Part shown: piece by piece, positions 12,126 to 23,918 of the stretch | Numbering within the stretch: position 1 is the stretch's first letter | Layout of the letters: every line of letters starts with the position of its first letter | DNA from: Liquidambar formosana | Lineage: Eukaryota; Streptophyta; Magnoliopsida; Saxifragales; Altingiaceae | Length of the DNA stretch: 64,000 bases | Assembly: GCA_039720395.1 (NCBI GenBank) | Contig: CM077823.1 | Coordinates: forward strand, 30,710,371 to 30,774,370 | Direction of reading: 5' to 3' | Translations under genes and position numbers: made by a program | Notes under the pieces: generated by a model | The model's input: the letters and a program-made list of their open reading frames with translations, nothing else | What the model was told of the DNA's origin: nothing | The model's database searches: none

Positions 12126-12516
12126 GGGCCTGGCTAGTGCCCCCCCTCCGTTTTGATCAATCCCCACATGTTTTAGGTTTTTAAGGTTTATGTAAAATAT
12201 AAAAGGTTTTTACGAATACTCACTGCTAAGTCCACTAGAAAACATCATTTTAAACAATTTTACAAAGAAATTTTTTTTCAAATTCTATCGTTTAAGAAGA
12301 CTTTTTAACCATTTATATTATCTATTTCATTTTTTTGGGCCAAAAATCCTATATAAAAGATAGATTTTGGAAAAAAAATTCTACAAAGTTGTTCAAAATG
12401 ATGTTTTTTAGTGGATTACGTGGTCAGTTTTCGTAAAAACTTTTTATATTTTAAATAAAATTTTAAAAACCTAAACCAAGGGATGATCAAAATGGAGGGG
12501 GGCACTAGCTGGGCCC
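12126..12516. mobile_element. Foldback MITE (family 1)
   Basis: Inverted ends GGGCCTGGCTAGTGCCCC and the inverse of GGGCCCAGCTAGTGCCCC bound a body with the same arm words as 11602-12000. The flanking 9-mers (CTAATTATC, CGAACCATC) match at 6 of 9 positions, as expected for an older insertion. Copy 1 holds only its left arm. Confidence 0.8.
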
Positions 12517-12525
12517 CGAACCATC

Positions 12526-14442
12526 TGCATTGAGTTTGGCCCATAGAACGCCTTTCAATAGCCCACTAAACCATACAACTTTAATAATATGTAAATAAAA
12601 GAGATCCATTCAACAACCTGTCATTAATGATTATAATCATTCAATCATGCTAAATTGCTAATGTGCCAATGGCTCTCGGGTCTGATGGCATGTTCTATCC
12701 CGATAGGAATGTGGGGTTTCCAGAGTTTTTAATTTTGACTCTATGTGGATGTGACATGACAGTGGCTAGCTGGTATTACATTGCGGCACGCGCCCACGCC
12801 TGCTTCTTGACCACATGAAAGTTGGCTTGTTTTGTACTGTTTAGGGACATGTTGGAGAGCTCCCTTTCTGTTTGGCTTTGTAAGTGGTAAACTGAATGGT
12901 CCTTTTCTTTCTTCAATATCATGAAATAATGCCTCTATTATTGACCACAATTTTAGATTTTATTGAGCATACGCCAGAGCTGAGGTACCCTTACCTAAAT
13001 GGAGAGTCATCTAAATTTAAAGAAAACCAATTTGAGTTAGTAGATATTATACTAATTTTGTTTTTTTTTCTTTTTTTTTTTTGGGTGCAGGATATTATCC
13101 TCATTACTCCTCATAAAAAGGATGAAGATCATATCGAGTCCAACACTTTTAACGTACCTTGTCACTTGTCAGCTATAGTCTACTCACATGAGCACGTACA
13201 CGTAGAGAGAGAGAGCACGCATACAACTCAACTCAATAAAGCCTTAAATCAAACTATATGGCAACAATTTTATGATTTTTTTTTTTTTTTTAAAATGAAT
13301 CTATTCTACGTTAAATGCTTAGTATACGTGTCATTTTTTTTGTCATCTCTAATCAAGATTTTATTATTTTTTATTATTTTATTTTTTTGAGTCTTCCTCC
13401 AATAGCTAGAAAGTGCTACTAGTTCTTAAATATTTTCCAAATTTCTTCACTAATAATGTGGCTACAGACTTGACATGCATTTACGAACATTTTAAGGAAA
13501 AAAAATTCGTCTATTGATGTAACTACTATTACATCATTAGGGAAAAAAATTTTAAGGATCAATAATAATGCTTTTCTCTAATCATTTTGAGGCTTACAAT
13601 TGGAATCAAGACACATATACCATTCTCAAGTCTTAAGCATAAGCATACCTCAAATAATTGAAGAGCCAAATAATTCACAAATTTTAAAATGATTGACATA
13701 CACAAAATGATATCGGTAGATTGAGATGCTCTTAACTAACAAGATAAGTGATTAATTAGCTTTTAAATAAAGACAAAATTTATTTTTAATAAATTTTAAA
13801 ACAAATAAGTAAATAAATACTTCTGAAATAAACGCTTGATTCACGGTTTATATTCCAACTACTTTAAAAAAAAAAAAAAAAATCAAACTCCTTTAAGAGA
13901 GCAAATGGTCTTAGAATCTTCTATTTGTTCTAGAAGAAACGATAAGGAAAAAAAATCATTTTTATTTAAATAATCGCGAGATTTGTAATTAATTTAAAAG
14001 GAATCATCACAAGCTCTTGTGCATATAATATTATTTTCTTAACAATAGTTATTATAATTATTGGATTTATTCAACCATAGGCATAATGGCCAATAAAAAA
14101 AAAAAAAACCCTATGATGGAACAATACTCGGATCCATCATTGCCGTAAGAAGCATTATTAATAATTAAATTAATGAGCCAATTAAAGTATAGAACGAAGC
14201 AACTATGAATCAATCAATAGCTATAGTAAAACCCTCTACGCCTCTATTTGCATGTTGAGATTGTCAACTTGAAGAAAGTGGGGTGGAATTCTATTCTCAT
14301 GACAATGACTTTTCTTTTCTAACTAAGAAAATGTTTTTGAGCAATATTTTTCTTGCCTGTCTATCCATTCCCCCCCCCCCCCCCCCCCCTCTCTCTCTCT
14401 TTTTAGGTTTGACTATTAGCTATTCTTGTTATAAAAAAAAAA
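12526..14442. other. Intergenic, no gene recognised
   Basis: This AT-rich stretch has poly-T runs and a 20-base poly-C tract at 14370-14389 followed by (CT)n. The open frame spanning 12896-13390 is largely translated poly-T and has no recognisable domain. I see no RNA gene. Confidence 0.6.
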
Positions 14443-14600
14443 GGGACGACTTATAGATAGGTCGGGCTACAGAAAAATAATTACAGTTAGTAGTCATTTT
14501 AAATTAAGTTAGTAGTCATTTACTAGGAAGTTACTAATCATCTGTATAGGACTGTAATTATTTTCCTGGGAATGTGGACATTTGGTATGTATGTGTCCTA
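14443..14600. mobile_element. Small MITE (family 9)
   Basis: The palindromic body contains AATAATTACA and its inverse TGTAATTATT around repeated TTAGTAGTCATT words. Related copies are at 28313-28463 and 39966-40090. The ends and TSD are not resolved. Confidence 0.55.
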
Positions 14601-14911
14601 CCCTAGACTTTTAGACTACGAAAAGTCATCAAAATTCAGTTTGTAGTTTGCTTGATCCGCATGAGTGGTAATTCAATTTGTTTGGCTACTAGCATGCAAT
14701 GACTAGAGAACAAGACTTACCCTGCGGAAAAAAAATTGTTCATGCCATTATTGTAACAATAAAAGAAAAGTAATGTGGCAATGGAAAATTGCAGGAAACT
14801 TGAAAAGGGAAATTACATAGGATTTGTGTTCCAAAAGGCAAAAGAAAAGGACAAAAAAATAAAAATAAAAATCTAGGTACCATTAGAAGTCATTCTTCAT
14901 CGAAGTTGTTT

Positions 14912-15053
14912 GTTTTTTTTTTTTTTTTTTTTTTCATCTTGACGATCAAGATGTCCGAGTCAGTTTGCGTACATCTCGATTAAATCCTTTCTCGGACGAT
15001 CTTAATGGTGCACTTTCTCATATCAATTTGGTTCATTTAGGAATTAATTTCTA
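14912..15053 (-). mobile_element. 5'-truncated tRNA-derived SINE, minus strand
   Basis: On the minus strand this matches the 3' half of the full-length SINE at 60865-61077, sharing AAGATCGTCCG and CTTGATCGTCAA. It ends in a long A tail, seen as poly-T at 14913-14934. The flanking direct repeat AAGTTGTTT (14903-14911 and 15054-15062) marks the insertion. The tRNA-like head with the pol III boxes is missing, which fits truncation during target-primed reverse transcription. Confidence 0.85.
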
Positions 15054-15062
15054 AAGTTGTTT

Positions 15063-16715
15063 TCAAAGGCATAGTTTATATGAGCACAAGTACATTTGAC
15101 TTCCTCTCATTCTAGGACTTCTAGCCCATAAAATAGCAGGCTTGTTCACTTAAAAGGAGGCAAATGATGTATAGCTAGCATGCTATTCAAAAATGAAAAG
15201 AAAAAGCATGACAAGAGACGACTAAACAGTAGGCTTTATTTTTTTTATTTATTAATTTTTTTGGGGGATACACCCATAGATATATAATTCACACACACAT
15301 TACACAAATGAGACATAGACAGTAACTCGGTCGAGAGGACGGGGTCGATCACCGGTTCAATAGCAAGTTAATTGGTTGGATCATTTGACAATAATTATAC
15401 ATTATTTTAAATAAATTTGGATTTCCTTAATGGTGTGTGAATTTAATTAGGAACTATTCAATAGTAGGTTTAGCAAAAAATATTTGAAATTAATGTAAAT
15501 GGATTATATATTGTTTGCCATGGTTTGGGTCACCATTAGTGGCAGGGAGCCATAAATATTTAGGGCTTTACATGGCTCGAGTTCTTGTGACTTCAAAATG
15601 CATAATTTATTCTGAAAACAAATAATATACTCCATGTTGAACCGGTCCGACTGGTCTGTTCACGTTGATTTACTAAGAAAAAAAAATCATCCATAACAGT
15701 TTAAACATGTTTAAATAACCGCTCTGACCAGCGGGGCCGATTCAATTATGATTAATTATGCATTGCCGTGAGATATGACTGCAGCACAAATTAATGTCCC
15801 ACTAGAGGTTTGTCGATGAAGCTAGACAATGGTGCTAAGGACATGTTTGTTTGATCAAAATTGAAAAATATCAAAATAAAATAAAATTAGATTTTAATAA
15901 TAATTGACCGTGCTTATTATTAAAATCTCATTTCATTTTATTATAATTCGATCTCTCTGATTCGGTCGTCTCGCTAAATGGTACACGTAACTGTAATTTA
16001 GTCCACCACATGGTGCCATCAGCCCCAATGACGCCAAACAAGAAACTCCCAACTACATCTGCAAAAAGGGTTTTAATGAGTACGTCAATGAGTTTACTTG
16101 GCCTCAAAGTTGCAACATAAACAGCTGACCATAAAGAAGCTTCTTTCATTATAAATTAGTCATGCACATATTCTTACTTTTTTTTTTTTTTTTTTTTTTT
16201 GTCAAACCACCTAACCCCACCTGCTTTTATTTGATGGATAAAGAGTGGTCTACTCTTTATACCCTTGCATTTCCTTGAAGCTGCCGGTTTGTTTTGGTCC
16301 TTACAACTCATTCAAAAAGAAGCCTCCATCATTCCCACTTGTTGCCATGCTTGTGCCCCACTAATGTTTTTTTGGGCCATTTTAATCAGCATGCCAAGAT
16401 GGTCATGATGTTGCATTACTGCAGGTTTGTTCGTCAGGTATGGTCGACCTCATTATATGCCTCTCATGATTCTCTCAATATAGAGATTCTTATTTTAATT
16501 ATCACGATTGTCTTGGCCTAATGGTATGAAGCAGACTATATGCATTCATCCGATCTCATTAACTAGAGAAAATCCATACTCATCCATGTGTATAATTATT
16601 GGAAATTATATACCTAACTTACTGATTGATTTGTGTGGTTCCGATAAGACTAGGGTATTTCAAAACTATAGTACATTTTTTTTTTAAAAAAAAAAAATTT
16701 TTATGACGAGGAAAC
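15063..16715. other. Intergenic, no gene recognised
   Basis: Holds scattered homopolymers (poly-T at 16180-16200) and short open frames without recognisable domains. No RNA gene or clear transposon ends were found. Confidence 0.5.
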
Positions 16716-17081
16716 TAGGGGTGTTCATGGTTTAGGTTAAAACCGAAAACCGAACCAAACTAAACCAAATCGGCTGGTTTGGTTCGGTTTTTCTTTCATT
16801 TGGTTTGGTTTTGGTTTGCATATTAAAAAAATTAAACCAACCGAAAAACCGAAAAAACTGAAGTGTATATAAAATATTTTCGTTAACAATCTTTAATGCT
16901 ATTATTAAATTTGTTGTTATTTTTAATTTGGATTGTCAATTTTCTCATTTTGTTATGTGTATCCAATTATCCATGATTTGTTACTACTTGATAGGAGAAA
17001 ACCAAAATCAAACCGATATTTTCGGTTTGGTTTGTAAAATTTGTTCTAAAATTGAACCAAACTGAACCACGAATATCCCTA
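16716..17081. mobile_element. hAT-type MITE rich in AACCAAACC
   Basis: It begins TAGGGGTGTTCATGG and ends in a degenerate inverse, CGAATATCCCTA. The flanking 8-mers GAGGAAAC and AAGAAAAC agree at 6 of 8. The interior is composed largely of AACCAAACCG-like repeats and their inverse GGTTTGGTTCGG. It is the same family as 28751-29435, whose TSD is perfect. Confidence 0.8.
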
Positions 17082-18180
17082 AAGAAAACCCTTTAGACAA
17101 ACCCCAATGCAAGACCATATAAAACCTCACAACCCATATGAAAATTAAACTAAAGTAAATTTTAATTAAATAGTTTCCTTATTTATTAATTTGCCAATAA
17201 TGGAATATTCGAGCTTTCAACCTAATCTATACCCTATACAAGGTCAAGGCTACTGCCTACTTCGATCAACATCAATTAACACTTGACATATACGCATGTG
17301 TAATCGACTGCAAGGAGTGGGAAATCAAACTATGAATCTTCTACTTTTCAAAGCGTGAGGCCTATACGCTATTGATCCTCCCCATCCTGCTGTTCCATCA
17401 TTTCAAGTGTGCTCGATTTGCATCCATTTTGCTTCTATATATTAAGTTTAGATCTCCAAAAATTTATTCCATATCATCATGAACATAACGATTGGACCCC
17501 ATCTAAGGAGCACTCCTACATACTAGATTAATTTGACAAAAGCCTAGCTGGGGGGGGGGGGGGGGGATTCAATTCACAAAAATTAGCTTCATTTAATATT
17601 TCGATTTTAGAAATTTTTTGGGGAGCAAAACCTGCACCATATCCCATAGGATAAGCCACCATATATATCCCATAGGATAAGTCCCCTCTATCCCTTTGCT
17701 TTTCGGGGCTCAATACTTTAATTCAATCTGAAAGCTCTATTGAGGAAAGGCCATCAAGCTAAAAGGTCATTGGAGCCTTGGAGGCTTTATCTTAAATCAT
17801 ATCCCATCAATTCTATGGGTAGGGGTAAACTTTCTTGAAAATTTTGAAAATGCTATGATCCTAGTTCCCCTTTTAATTATTTATTCATATATTTTGCACG
17901 TTGACATGATGTGAGAACAAAAGAGAGCGCACGCACAAGGATCTCCATATTTTTTAGTCAAGCCCACAATCTTAATGCAGCTGGTATACTTACCACATAT
18001 CACATTTATTAAACATAGAATTTTCTAAAGAGTTCGACTAGTGTAACCATTTATCACTACCTTTTATAACGGCGGATATCTAAACACGTAAACATGTGAA
18101 TCTTAATTTTTAACTAAAATGAAAAAAACTTGCGGATACATGTTAGTCATTGTAAAAATTATAACGATCGACAAATTATC
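17082..18180. other. Intergenic, poly-G tract, no gene
   Basis: A 17-base poly-G run lies at 17550-17566. A weak minus-strand tRNA-like pattern near 17290-17380 could be an old SINE. Nothing else could be supported. Confidence 0.5.
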
Positions 18181-18185
18181 AAATA

Positions 18186-18400
18186 GAGGGTAGCTCAGTT
18201 GTTGAAGGATTATGTTTCAGGAAGTGGAGGTCTTGAGTTCGACTTTTATTAAACCTTTCGAGACCACTCACACAAAATTTCATGGTTCTCATGAACCTTC
18301 GACTTATTTGGTACATATGGATTGTGAGTTCTTATATGAACCCGATAATTATCCGAAGGGTTTCTTCGTCATAATATATTTATAAAAAAAATATTGTAAA
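18186..18400 (+). mobile_element. tRNA-derived SINE-like element
   Basis: TAGCTCAGTTGT at 18191-18202 resembles a pol III A box, and GAGTTCGACTT at 18235-18245 a B box, at tRNA-like spacing. The region is followed by an unrelated body and an A-rich end near 18380. There is no cloverleaf or 3' acceptor complement, so it is not a functional tRNA. The TSD is not resolved. Confidence 0.6.
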
Positions 18401-19690
18401 GATTTTCCTTACCAAATCTCCTCCTCTACCTCATTAGGTTTCTCCAAAATGGGTAACCAAATCTACATGAATGAATCAAATGGCAGATTGTTTAATTCAA
18501 GGGGCGATAAACAGAGGATCCTCATTATAAAAAATCATTTAGTCAATTTTTTAGCTGAGGACTTTTTATAACGGGAAGCATCTAAAGCTCTGAACAACAA
18601 ATCCCACCATGCATGTGAGAATACTAGAATAGTATTAAACTAGCGGCAGATGTTTGGTCATGAAAGGCATTAAAAATGAGTTGACAAAACCAAAACTACG
18701 TCAGAACTGAGGTGCATTTCTAAACCACCAACGATTAATTATATACCTAATTAACCACGCAAGATTATTTGGTACACATTGTTGTAGTTTAACAACGTGC
18801 ATGACGAGTGATTACTTTACAGGCTTTTTAGAAAAGTCAATAGCTTTGTAACCTAATAGCATTTCTCCGTATCTCCACTCAGAGGAAATTTCTGATTTTG
18901 ATTAGTTCCGAACTTTTTGATATGATTAGTGTGGGAAATTGTATCTTATGAGATAACGCATGAGGTCCTATGGATGAAATATTAGTCTATTAATTAAGTA
19001 CTAACCACACCACAACAAAAAAATTAAAAAATTAAAAATAAAAATAAAAAAACTCACTAGCTCAACTTTTTGGGGTTTGCAATTTTAATACCAACAAGGT
19101 ATTTTAGACTTTCGACTCCACTAATTTTCTATTTTAAGTAAAGCCACCACTTATTCGTTATGGGATTAGGATAAACTCTATTTTTGATTAGCCTTCAAGA
19201 ATTGTGGAAAGTTAAACTTAAGATTTTCTGTTCTTTTCAACATAAATCACTACGTATTCGTCACCCAAATAAGCTTTTTTCGTTACAAAATTTACTATTT
19301 TAAGGGCCTATGGCTCTTTGTCGAAAACAAATAGCATAAACCATCCTCAAAGAAATGGGGATATCCACGCCAAAATAATAATAATAATATATATTTTAGA
19401 AAAGAAAAAAAGAAAAAACCCACCAAGGTATTTTAATTGACCAAATGTCTGCCACAGGAGGCGAGTCCCAACTTTTCGCCACCTTCGCAAGTGCACATGT
19501 CGTATGCTTCTAGAGCCTTTTTTTTTTTTTTCATAAATTTCAACGACAACGATCGTGCCGAACTGAGTCAATCGGCTGCTTGCCGTCCGATGTTTTCCAC
19601 TTTCTATATGTTTTTTCCCCATTTTTTTGGAAGTAAAACCAACCATATTTGCCATAGTAGTCATATAATTCCTAATTCCACATTTACCCC
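18401..19690. other. Intergenic and distal upstream of the phytosulfokine gene
   Basis: AT-rich with A-tracts (19018-19050) and no recognisable gene. Short overlapping frames on both strands near 19347-19900 are shadows of the phytosulfokine promoter and gene. Confidence 0.5.
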
Positions 19691-19712
19691 TTCAATCTTC
19701 ATCTCAATACCT

Positions 19713-19722
19713 CTATATAAAT
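19713..19722 (+). promoter_or_regulatory. TATA box of the phytosulfokine gene
   Basis: CTATATAAAT lies 87 bases before the ATG. A start site about 30 bases downstream gives a 5' leader of roughly 60 bases ending in an A/G-rich tract before the ATG. Confidence 0.7.
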
Positions 19723-19808
19723 TGATACCAAGGAGTCCCTCCAAAGGCACTTCCAACAGTTTCTCTCTTCTCAAAGGAAAAAAGAAGAAAAAAAAGAAAA
19801 CATAGAAG

Positions 19809-20215
19809 ATGTCGTCCAAGGTCAGCACCCTGTGCATGGTAACCCTCGTCCTCCTCTTCGCACTAACGCACGCCGGCCGGCCGGAGCCCGCGTTTTCCAA
19901 CGTTGCTCCCGTGAAAACTCAACATGGGGTATGTTAGCTATAGATAGTTTTAATTCCTTCTATTATAATTTTCTCATCAAATGAATTTCAATTTTAATTG
20001 GTGGAATTAATGGAAATTATTTCTGGGTTTTTTTTCTTTTTTTTTTGTCTTTTGCTTAGTTGTTTATGTTTGGTTTTTGGCTGAAGGATGTTGAAGGTGC
20101 AAAGAACGTTGAGGTGGAAGAGAATTGTGAAGGACCTGGAGAAGAGGAGTGCTTGATGAGAAGAACACTTGCAGCTCATCTGGATTATATCTACACCCAG
20201 AAGCAAAAGCCATGA
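19809..20215 (+). CDS. PSK: Phytosulfokine precursor (two exons)
   Basis: Encodes the prepropeptide of phytosulfokine, the tyrosine-sulfated pentapeptide growth hormone perceived by PSKR leucine-rich-repeat kinases at the cell surface. Exon 1 is 19809-19928 (40 codons); the intron runs from GTATGT at 19929 to CTGAAG at 20086; exon 2 is 20087-20215, all in phase 0, giving 82 aa. Residues 4-22 form a secretion signal peptide. The mid region is acidic. The conserved C-terminal domain has Cys54 and Cys62, then [10 protein letters not shown] and the hormone YIYTQ at residues 74-78, with the Asp before the first Tyr that is typical for tyrosylprotein sulfation. Only four residues (KQKP) follow. Length and the single intron fit the family. 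The residues just before YIYTQ match the region where subtilases process family members. A TATA box lies upstream at 19713. Confidence 0.97.
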
Positions 20216-20596
20216 AAAAATAATCTCTCTTTTTTTTTTTTTTCGTCATTTCTTTCTCAGTTATATTCATATCTATATGTATTTATATATTTATGTGTCA
20301 TTCCAGCTACCTAGATACCATATGCTTGGTTGTTTTATTGGGTAGATTTACGAGCTGGCTAGCTGCCATATATGTGTTTTCCGGCCGCTGGATCATATCA
20401 GAGGTCTGGTTATTGTTTTATATATTGGATATGTTGTTATATATCTTTTTCTTCTCCTTTTGTTATAGGAAATTTTTTTTTGTAAAACAGCTATATGGTA
20501 TATATAGGTGCCTCGTGGATTTTACACATTATTTGTCTGTTTGTTTTTGTTTTTGTTTTTATTTATTAATATTACCCTGCTTTGGGTGATTACCGA

Positions 20597-20638
<42 letters not shown>

Positions 20639-21630
20639 CCAATCAGATGAGTACGTCCTACTATATGATTTATATCATGAGTATTAGGAATTGTATCCTA
20701 TGTATTAGTCTAATTAACCTAACGTACATGTATGCAACCCTATCTTATACAAAATATATGTCAAAAATTGTATAGAATTGTTATATATGGTACCAAACCT
20801 TGCACATTACTCATAAGTAAGGCCACCTACCCTATCATGGTATAAATCAAATGCGGTTGAGTTTTGTATTCGAAACTTCTTCCTTGATAGAGGGTGAGAT
20901 ATGACCTCAACTACAAGGCTAGTGGTCCTGAATATATTAAAACATGGTTTTACATATTACGATCCTGGGGTGGTGGACCAGTGGTGTTAAGTGGCAAATT
21001 GAATTGAAAAATATGAGAAAATGACTAGAGCAAATTTTCTTATAAAAATGAAAAATGTTAAAGCCATTATATTTTCAAAAATTTTGTAAAAAATTGATTC
21101 TTCCATTGCAAAAACTTGTTGCTGACAAGTACCATATCATAATGATAGATCGAGCATTAGTTGGTATAATTAATTAATACAAGGAGTAATAATCAACCAT
21201 GATAATGGATTTGGTTGAGATTCTGTTTATTTAATTAAAAAAGAGAACCTAGATAATTGAGAGATTTAGTATTGCCCGGATTTAATGGGTTTTTGGTGTT
21301 TTAATAATATGCTCTCTCTCTCTCTCTCTCTCTGATTATATCCTAATTAAAATAATTAATTAACAAATAGTAGCATATTCAACAATCAATGCTCCATGTT
21401 TTCATGCTGTGGAGGCCCCAACCAGACCCAAGCACATACATGCTGCCGATTAGTTCATTAATACCAAGGTGTTTACATGAACGTACCATATTGAGTTAGC
21501 TGCACAGTTTCGATAAATTAGAATTATAAGTGGTAAAACTTCCTATGATCAAAATTCTAAAACTACTTCAACGGATTCTCTGCAATTGAAAATAGCATGT
21601 CATCATCTCGTGAAACTATTTAGTCTCGAA
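20216..21630. other. 3' region of the phytosulfokine gene and intergenic
   Basis: The start is the likely 3' UTR, with a T-rich tract at 20230-20243. It then holds an (AT)n microsatellite (20600-20635), a (CT)n run (21311-21333) and a weak minus-strand SINE-like pattern near 20830-20940. No further gene is seen. Confidence 0.5.
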
Positions 21631-21639
21631 GTCATTGGG

Positions 21640-21740
21640 GTTTCCTTAGTGGTAAGGTAGGGAAGGATTAATGGTAGGATTAGGATAAGTTAGGGGTTTA
21701 AATCCCTTCCGTTAAACCAAAGAAAAAAAAAAAAAAAAAT
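21640..21740 (+). mobile_element. Short SINE-like element
   Basis: An A-box-like CTTAGTGGTAAGG (21645-21657) and a good B-box-like GGGGTTTAAATCCC (21693-21706) are followed by an A tail at 21723-21739. This arrangement is that of a short tRNA-derived SINE. TSDs were not identified. Confidence 0.6.
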
Positions 21741-21744
21741 CTAT

Positions 21745-23678
21745 GTAGCCTCACCAAGCTAACTACTAGTTAAAAGACTCAATAATTAAGCAAGCTTTGA
21801 AAATTTAATATTAAAATTTTGTTTTGTGAAAGAGAGGCTTGTCGGCCTTTGATTAGTTTTTTAATTTGTAAATCTGTGTACAAACTTAACTTCCACAATC
21901 CACATATTTTGCAGTTGACATAAAAATTATTAAAATGACCATTTAAACATAAAAGATTATATATATATTTTTACTTTTTCTGGGGTGAGGTTTTAGTCGT
22001 ATCCAAGCCTCTGGTATATGATGCTGATGAGGTTTTCCACCTAATCTAATGTATCTTCGATGTGAAAGATTTATTTATTTAATTAATTTTGGGTAGAAAG
22101 ATCTAGATCAAATTGCCCTTTCGTGATTCAACTTTTAATTGAAAGTAACTTTGTAAACGAAATAAAAATATCAAGTCAAAAGTTTTTGAAGTTGACTTCA
22201 ATCATATGTCATCGAACTTTTTATTTTTATTTTTTTATTTTGTTATTTTTGTTTTACATACGTTATGCCTCTTCGTTTAAACAAGATTTACTCCGTAATT
22301 TCATCATGGTCCACATCGAGCCCTTCGTCACAAATTAAAACTAGGGTAGGCTTTGGTAAGAAATTAAAGAAATGCTTCCATGACTATAGGGGCCTTTGTA
22401 TACATGAAAGCTCATTGTTTCAATAATCGTTTTGCTTAATGTCTTAAATAAATGATCTACTCAAAAGAGGTCTTATGAGGCTTTACATGTTGATATAAGT
22501 TGCATCAGTACCATACATTTAAAGTTTTTTTTTTTTTTTTTATGTATATTTGCAAGTTATGAAGTACATTAAGATAAAACCCCTAAATGCATAATACTAA
22601 TATAACTTATATCAGCATCTTAGGATTTAGAAAATTTCAAAGTGAGATTAACTTGATTTAACTTGTTCAAAATCATGTATTGCAGAATTGTATCTATACA
22701 TGGATGGATTGATTGGTATAATGCAATTAAACATAATGTATAACCCTCTACTACATGCACTTATGCATAATGTTTTTTCTTCTTTTATTATTATTATTTT
22801 TGTACATAGGAGTTAGGTCTCAGCTAAATCCTATGTACCAAATAAAATAAAATAAAAAAGAAAAAAAAAATGGAAAGAGAGAGAGAGAGAGAGAGGAGGG
22901 GGCACTTAGGTCTAAGCAGTCCTATGTCCTAACAGGATTAGGAGTCAAGGGCCCATGTGTCTTGAGTTCTGAGCGAGACATTATAATTGCTTGCTAGAAT
23001 CTTGCAGACCATGTTTGGTTGGCAGCTGGCTCCACACGACAGAGGGTCAGAGCCTACTGGTTTGGCCACTATGAAAAATCAAATTATAGCATTTCATGAT
23101 TGAGTGCACTCAACAATTGGAGACCCGAATGAGGTAATCTATTATCAGGAGTCATGAATATTATTGACGGCTGTTAATTATTATTATTATTGGTTAGTCT
23201 TCCATGTTTCTTGGGGCACCATTATATTGCTCTTTCACCCAACGATTAATATCTATGCACTAATTCCGATTGCAGGGCTAATTTCGATTCTTCTAGAGTC
23301 CTCTTCTTATAAAGTTAAGTTAATATAACTTTGCATTAGGTAAAATTTTACATATGACTTGAATTTGTAAATGTCATCATTGGATTAGATTTGTTTCATA
23401 TGAAAGTCATGCGTGCCAAAAATCAAGTTGATCCGAGATAAAGAGTTGTTTCATCCATAAATGTCAAAAATGAGCAATTGTCATTAATTAAAAAAATATA
23501 AGTTTTGAATCGAAAAGCAATTAGTCTTAAATCAACTCGATTTTTTGCATGTGTCATTCACACGATAAGGTTATCTAATCTAACAATTGGTTTCGCAAAA
23601 TACGTATTATAAGTAGAGTTTTAGAGAGTAACTTAATGTAAAGTTAAGTTAAGTTGGACTCATCCTTCAAGAGTTCAA
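21745..23678. other. Intergenic, no gene recognised
   Basis: Contains poly-T (22523-22540), an A-rich stretch with (GA)n (22855-22897), and only short open frames with no recognisable domain. Confidence 0.5.
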
Positions 23679-23679
23679 C

Positions 23680-23812
23680 ATTTTTTTTTTCTTTTAACCA
23701 AACAATGCCTCTGCATTTCATAGTGAAGCAACAAAGATTCGAGCTCAAGACTTATATATGGTTTGTAAGTTACAATCCTTTGCCATTTGAGTTACTCAGT
23801 TTGCGGGTTGTT
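23680..23812 (-). mobile_element. SINE-like element, minus strand
   Basis: Read on the minus strand, TAACTCAAATGG (complement of 23783-23794) resembles an A box and GAGCTCGAATC (complement of 23736-23746) a B box. A T-rich run at 23681-23695 would be its A tail. It resembles other tRNA-derived SINEs here but is not an obvious copy of 60865-61077. Confidence 0.55.
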
Positions 23813-23918
23813 TAAGTTCACCAATCTCATAAACTCATATGTAATAATTTCATATTTTTATTTTTATTTTAACTCTCTCTCAATAAATAAAAAAATAAAC
23901 CATATAGCTTGCAAAAGG

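Larger units (their letters stand above)
7654..12265. repeat. Tandem segmental duplication, copy 3
   Basis: Closely similar to copy 1 (36-4065), at an offset that grows from about 7.6 to 8.2 kb because of insertions. It carries two MITEs absent from copy 1 (8531-8842, 11602-12000), and a deletion near 9098 relative to 1140-1360. It ends inside the MITE at 12126-12516, of which copy 1 has only the left arm. Confidence 0.9.

Noticed and set aside
1..12500. A tandem array of protein genes as the reason for the duplication
   Set aside because: No frame is conserved across the three copies; the only candidate (2265-2519) is broken in two of them.
12896..13390. 164-codon open frame on the plus strand
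   Set aside because: Much of it is translated poly-T (Phe runs); no domain, no promoter or conservation signal.
18186..18260. Possible tRNA gene
   Set aside because: A and B boxes are present but the acceptor and anticodon stems do not pair; best explained as a SINE head.
19347..19900. Overlapping frames on both strands near the phytosulfokine promoter
   Set aside because: No domains; they run through homopolymers and the antisense of PSK exon 1.
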